Below, one piece after another: positions 60,103 through 64,000 of a DNA stretch of 64,000 nucleotides. A model generated the notes under the pieces. It did no database searches and was not told the origin of the DNA. It worked only from the letters and a program-made list of their open reading frames with translations. The position numbers were made by a program, and so were the translations under genes. Origin of the DNA: Pseudomonas sp. Irchel 3H7 (GTDB lineage: Bacteria > Pseudomonadota > Gammaproteobacteria > Pseudomonadales > Pseudomonadaceae); the NCBI RefSeq assembly GCF_900187605.1, contig NZ_FYEA01000002.1, positions 248,001-312,000 on the forward strand. Reading direction: 5' to 3'. Positions within the stretch are counted from its first letter, which is position 1; each line of letters opens with the position of its first letter.

Positions 60103-62355
60103 TCAAGTGAAGGTGTGTCGGCTCATGGGCAGGCTGCGCACCCGCTGACCGGTTAGCCTTGCCACCGCGTTAGCGACGGCGGGCGCGACCGCTGGCAACG
60201 GCGGTTCACCGATGCCACCCATTTTTTCCCCGCTCTCGACCACACGCACATGGACCCGAGCCATCCGCGCAGGCGGCAGGATCGGATACAAGTCGTAATT
60301 GCGTGCCCGGGGTTTGCCATCCACCCACACGGCTTCTTCCACTAGGGTTTGCGACAGTCCCAACGCCACAGCGCCGTTGACCTGCGCTTCGACAATCGCC
60401 GGGTTGACGATGCTGCCCGGGTCAATCGCCTGCCAGATGTCATGCACCTTGACCTGGCCGTTGTCGATGGACACCTCAGCGATCACCGCCGTCTCTGTTC
60501 CGAACGGCGAAGCCATGGCCACGCCGCGCGCACGTTTGCTGCCATCCTCGGCGGTAAACGGCCCGCGCTTCCAGCCACCGGATAGCTCACCCACCGCTTG
60601 CAGCAGGGTGGTCAGTCGTTTGTTGTCACGCAGCAAATGCAGGCGCAGGTCAAACGGGTCCTTGCCGCCCTTGTCGGCCAGTTCATCGAGGAACGATTCA
60701 TAGAAGAAATCGTTCAGCGAATTGCCCACCGAACGCCAGTAACCGAGCATCGCCGGGCCTTTGACGTAGATCTGCGCGATGCGCTTGTTGGGGATCGCAT
60801 AGGACTTGCCTGACAAGCCTTCAAGCGCTGTGGGGTCCAGTTTTTCACCCTGCTTGCCGGCGAGCGCTTCGGTCGGCCCTTCTGTGGCACTGATCGCTTC
60901 GATTGCCAGCGGCCAGCCGTCGCTGTCCAGCGCCGCACGGAAATTCACTGCGGCAACCGGGCGCAGCACGTCACGCAGGAACTCTTCTTCGCGACTCCAG
61001 ATCAGTTTGACCGGTCGGCCAACGGCCTTGGACAGCGCAATCGCCTGCGGATAGGGACTGGCCGAATCGTAGAGGAAATGCCGACCGAAGAAGCCACCCA
61101 GCAGTGGCGAATGCAACGTAATGCGCGACGGATCCAGCCCGGTGCGTTTGGCGATGTCGGCGCGGAACATGTCCGGCGCCTGATTCGGCAACCAGACTTC
61201 CAGCGAACCGTCCGGATTGAATCGGGCCAGTGCCGAAGGCGGCTCCAACTGGCCGTGGTTCAGGTATTGGTTGTGGTAAGTGGCGTCGATCCGGGTCTTG
61301 GGCTCCTTGAGAATCGACGCCACGTCGCCTTCATGTTCATCATCTTTGGCCGGGCCTTTATCTTCAGCAAGGCGCTTGAACCAGGCATCGCTGGAAAAGT
61401 CAGCGGGCATCGGTCGTACTTTGCTCTCGGCCGTTGGTTCTTGCCAATCAACCTGAATCGCCTCGACCGCACGTTTGGCGTGCCACCAGCGCTCGGCGAG
61501 CACCGCCACGGCGCCCGGCAGACGATGCACGGAATGCACGCCTTTCATTGCCTTGACCTGGTCTTCGTTGCGCAGGCTGCCGACTGTCATTCCCAAGCGC
61601 GGGGCATGTTGCACGGCCGCATGGAGCATGTCGTCGACTTTCAGGTCGATGCTGTATAGCGCCTTGCCCGTGGATTTGTCATAGGCATCGAGGCGCTTCA
61701 CCGGTTTGCCGATCCAGCGGAACTGGCTCGGATCACGCAGCTTCACGGAAGCCGGATCGGGAACCGGCAGATCCATTGCGCGCTCGGCCAGATCACCGTA
61801 GGCCAACGAGCGGCCCGACTTGGCATGCACGACTTTGCCCGGCTCGGTGGTCAACTCGCCGACTGGCACGCCAAGCTGTTGCGCGCCCGCTTGCAGCAGC
61901 ATGGCACGGGCGAGAGCGCCGAGGCGGCGCATGACCGGGTAGCTCATGCGCACCGACATGCTGCCGCCGGTGATGCGCATGCCGTTTTCCAACACCACAT
62001 AGGCTTCGCCGGGCGGCGCGGCTTCGACGAGGAAGGTTGCCGGGTCGGCATCCAGCTCTTCACCGACGATTTGCGCCATCGCCGTGAACGTACCTTGTCC
62101 GCCCTCCATGAACGGGCAGAGCAGACGCACGCGATTGTCTGGACGGATTTCGAGAAACGCCGGCACCTGCGTGCCGCGCTCGGCCGTTGCCGCGGCAACG
62201 GCGGCTTGCACGCGTGTCGCACCCAGCGGCAGGCCGAAGCCGAGGACCAATGCGCCGACGGCGGTACCGGTCAGGAAACGTCGGCGCGAAACATTGATCG
62301 GTTCGTGCAGATCCAGTGCTGCGGCTTGCAGTGACGGGTCGATTCGAACGTTCAT
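60103..62355 (-). CDS. Molybdopterin-binding subunit of a xanthine-dehydrogenase-family oxidoreductase (IorB type)
   Basis: The 750-aa protein starts at ATG 62355 after GGGAGA; its A is shared with the TGA stop of the 2Fe-2S gene. A twin-arginine signal (VSRRRFLTG at 22-30) predicts Tat export. Features of the IorB/aldehyde dehydrogenase branch include FMEGGQGTFTAMAQIVGEEL, GGFFGRHFLYDSA and the late GGIGEPPLPAVAPAVANAV. It oxidises an aldehyde or N-heterocycle; the substrate is unknown. Confidence 0.92.
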   Translation of the reverse strand: MNVRIDPSLQAAALDLHEPINVSRRRFLTGTAVGALVLGFGLPLGATRVQAAVAAATAERGTQVPAFLEIRPDNRVRLLCPFMEGGQGTFTAMAQIVGEELDADPATFLVEAAPPGEAYVVLENGMRITGGSMSVRMSYPVMRRLGALARAMLLQAGAQQLGVPVGELTTEPGKVVHAKSGRSLAYGDLAERAMDLPVPDPASVKLRDPSQFRWIGKPVKRLDAYDKSTGKALYSIDLKVDDMLHAAVQHAPRLGMTVGSLRNEDQVKAMKGVHSVHRLPGAVAVLAERWWHAKRAVEAIQVDWQEPTAESKVRPMPADFSSDAWFKRLAEDKGPAKDDEHEGDVASILKEPKTRIDATYHNQYLNHGQLEPPSALARFNPDGSLEVWLPNQAPDMFRADIAKRTGLDPSRITLHSPLLGGFFGRHFLYDSASPYPQAIALSKAVGRPVKLIWSREEEFLRDVLRPVAAVNFRAALDSDGWPLAIEAISATEGPTEALAGKQGEKLDPTALEGLSGKSYAIPNKRIAQIYVKGPAMLGYWRSVGNSLNDFFYESFLDELADKGGKDPFDLRLHLLRDNKRLTTLLQAVGELSGGWKRGPFTAEDGSKRARGVAMASPFGTETAVIAEVSIDNGQVKVHDIWQAIDPGSIVNPAIVEAQVNGAVALGLSQTLVEEAVWVDGKPRARNYDLYPILPPARMARVHVRVVESGEKMGGIGEPPLPAVAPAVANAVARLTGQRVRSLPMSRHTFT

Positions 62356-62810
62356 CACGCTTCTCCCTTGCCAGCCAGTTCATGCACGGCGGCATGAATG
62401 GCGTTGTAAGTGCCGCAGCGGCACAGGTTGACCATCGCCGCTTCGATCTGCGCATCACTTGGTTTGGGGTTTTGTTTGAGCAGCGCGGTGGCGGCCATCA
62501 CCTGACCGGACTGGCAGTAGCCGCACTGGGCGACCTGCAGATCGACCCAGGTCGCGACCACCCGTTTGCCCACCTCATCGCTTTCGATGGCTTCAATGGT
62601 GGTGACCTCGCGGCCGACCACACCCGCCACCGGCGTGACGCACGAGCGCACGACGTTGCCGTCCACCAGCACCGAACAGGCGCCGCATTGCGCCAATCCG
62701 CAGCCGTATTTGGTGCCGGTCATGCCCAGATCATCGCGGATCACCCACAGCAAGGGCGTATCGGCGTCGGCATCGACCTGATAGGTCTTCTGGTTGATTC
62801 GTAGTTCCAT
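62355..62810 (-). CDS. 2Fe-2S subunit of the same oxidoreductase (IorA type)
   Basis: The 151-aa ferredoxin-like subunit has the first cluster ligands Cys37, 42, 45, 57 (YGCGLAQCGAC...C) and the second cluster Cys96, 99, 130, 132 (CGYC...CRC). It forms a complex with the molybdopterin subunit and probably crosses the membrane with it on that subunit's Tat signal. First gene of the four-gene operon. Confidence 0.94.
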   Translation of the reverse strand: MELRINQKTYQVDADADTPLLWVIRDDLGMTGTKYGCGLAQCGACSVLVDGNVVRSCVTPVAGVVGREVTTIEAIESDEVGKRVVATWVDLQVAQCGYCQSGQVMAATALLKQNPKPSDAQIEAAMVNLCRCGTYNAIHAAVHELAGKGEA

Positions 62811-62887
62811 GGTTCACCCGCTGATCATCGGTTGACTTGCATTGTTATGAGCGGTGACACGCGGCGAGGCGTATCAGCGTTTTTCGT

Positions 62888-63820
62888 TCAATTCGCTACT
62901 GTGCCGAGGGCTTCTGCTTCGAATGGCTGCCCACGCAAAAGGGCAATGTCACGACTCGGCGCGGTGCCGAACAGCCGGGCATATTCGCGGCTGAACTGCG
63001 ACGGACTTTCATAGCCGACCGCAAACGCCGCCCGCGAAACGTCGAGACGCTCGACCAACATCAGCCGCCGCGCTTCGTTGAGCCGCAGCCATTTCTGGTA
63101 CTGCAGCGGACTCATGCCAGTGAGCTGTCGGAAATGGTGGTGAAAGGTCGGCGCACTCATCTGCACCCGCGCGGCCAGATCGTCGATGCGCAGGGCATCT
63201 GCGTAGTTGAGCTTGAGCCAGTCAATCGCCTTGGCGATGCGATAACCCTGGCCATCGACGGCAGTGATCTGTCGCAGCCGTGCGCCTTGGTCGGTGTGCA
63301 GCAGCCGATAGTGGATTTCGCGCAGAATCAGCGGCGCCAGCACCGGGATTGCCTCGGGTTCATCGAGCAATGCCAGCAGGCGATCGAGCGCGCCTTCCAG
63401 CGCAGACGACAGACTGCCAATCGCGGCGCCCGTGCCCGTTGCTGGCTGCCGTTTGGCCGGCAAACCGCTCTTGGTGATGACCTCGGCGAGCATGCTGACA
63501 TCCAGTTTCAGCACCAGGCCGACACAGGGCTGTTCGGCACTGGCGAGCATCACTTCGGAATTGGCCGGCAAGTCCAGCGACGTCACCAGAAACCGTGACG
63601 GGTCATAGCTGTAGCCTTCACCGCCGACCCACAAGCGCTTTTCGCCGCGACCCACGAGAATCAGGCTCGGTTCGATCATGCACACCACGGGCGGCGCCGG
63701 TTGGTCGCGACGAAACAGCGACAGCCCGGGTATGGCCGTGGCGAAGTCACCCGGTGCGCTCACGCGCGGGTCAATGTGCAATGCCAAAGGCGATTCCTGG
63801 GGCAGAGGGGTAGGGATCAT
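62888..63820 (-). CDS. AraC family regulator upstream of the molybdenum hydroxylase operon
   Basis: The 310-aa protein has an AraC_N-type sensor region (about residues 30-190: IEPSLILVGRGEKRLWVGG, YSYDPSRFLVTSLDLPANSE) and a C-terminal double HTH (RIDDLAARVQMSAPTFHHHF, RAAFAVGYESPSQFSREYAR). Start 63820 follows AGGAG. It lies 78 bp upstream of the operon on the same strand, so it probably activates it in response to the substrate. Confidence 0.88.
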   Translation of the reverse strand: MIPTPLPQESPLALHIDPRVSAPGDFATAIPGLSLFRRDQPAPPVVCMIEPSLILVGRGEKRLWVGGEGYSYDPSRFLVTSLDLPANSEVMLASAEQPCVGLVLKLDVSMLAEVITKSGLPAKRQPATGTGAAIGSLSSALEGALDRLLALLDEPEAIPVLAPLILREIHYRLLHTDQGARLRQITAVDGQGYRIAKAIDWLKLNYADALRIDDLAARVQMSAPTFHHHFRQLTGMSPLQYQKWLRLNEARRLMLVERLDVSRAAFAVGYESPSQFSREYARLFGTAPSRDIALLRGQPFEAEALGTVAN

Positions 63821-64000
63821 GTCGGGTCACTCCTGTTGACCGAACTCTAATCCGCGCGCGAGACGTTTCCTATCCATCACCCTGCATCGCCAGAGGATCA
63901 GGCAAGCATTCAAGAGGAATGCGCTAGGGAAGGGCCGGATTGACCGGGAGAATGTGTCTATCTGTTACGGGGGCAGTGTCCGGAAGGGACGACAAACTGC

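Overview
The window reads as chromosome of a fluorescent-group Pseudomonas. Supporting signs are high GC, many LysR/AraC regulators, REP-type palindromes with the GTAGGAGTGAGCCTGCTCGC core, the CCCTCTCCC...GGGAGAGGG dispersed repeat, paired DUF6124 genes, an APH(3')-II-like gene and an agu2-like agmatine cluster. No phage structural genes, transposases or CRISPR arrays were found. About 62 protein genes (a few tentative) and one tRNA can be supported.

Layout. 0-9 kb: methionine sulfoxide reductase, two small or lipoprotein genes, an SseB-type protein downstream of a TonB receptor, PPK2 polyphosphate kinase, and a large GGDEF/EAL protein. 9-18 kb: an OsmC-YcaO fusion, a hotdog thioesterase, a membrane GGDEF protein, small exported proteins, a repeat-rich intergenic region, a LysE exporter and an orphan GAF histidine kinase. 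18-30 kb: a siderophore receptor behind a Fur-like box, YghU, a second LysE with a divergent LysR, a hydrolase/GFA pair, an aminoglycoside phosphotransferase, a ThDP-dependent oxidase/decarboxylase, a DUF72 protein and a 4 x 112-bp tandem repeat array. 30-41 kb: an MHS transporter, a phosphonate-type ABC operon with overlapping genes (binding protein, ATPase, two permeases), an HD phosphohydrolase, an HTH regulator, RidA with a divergent LysR, and a radical SAM protein.

40.7-46.1 kb is an agmatine-use cluster: agmatine deiminase, N-carbamoylputrescine amidase, a polyamine-binding protein, a second Tat-exported deiminase and a GATase1-AraC regulator. A bacteriocin cassette follows at once: an S-pyocin-type protein with a PD-(D/E)XK nuclease tail and two DUF6572 immunity genes. 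The cassette is bracketed by an ungapped 185-bp imperfect direct repeat that includes the last 24 codons of the AraC-type gene. This suggests it arrived by recombination at that 3' end.

48.6-51 kb holds two DUF6124 genes. The first has a leader with two TTGGTAG copies flanking a CTACCAA, which recalls antisense control in phage P4. After an epoxide-hydrolase-like gene come tRNA-Gln(UUG), rlhA, an orphan gene, RidA, GST with a divergent LysR, and a cupin with a convergent 56-codon membrane-protein ORF. The window ends with a molybdenum hydroxylase operon (2Fe-2S subunit, Tat-exported molybdopterin subunit, three-haem cytochrome c, XdhC) downstream of an AraC regulator.
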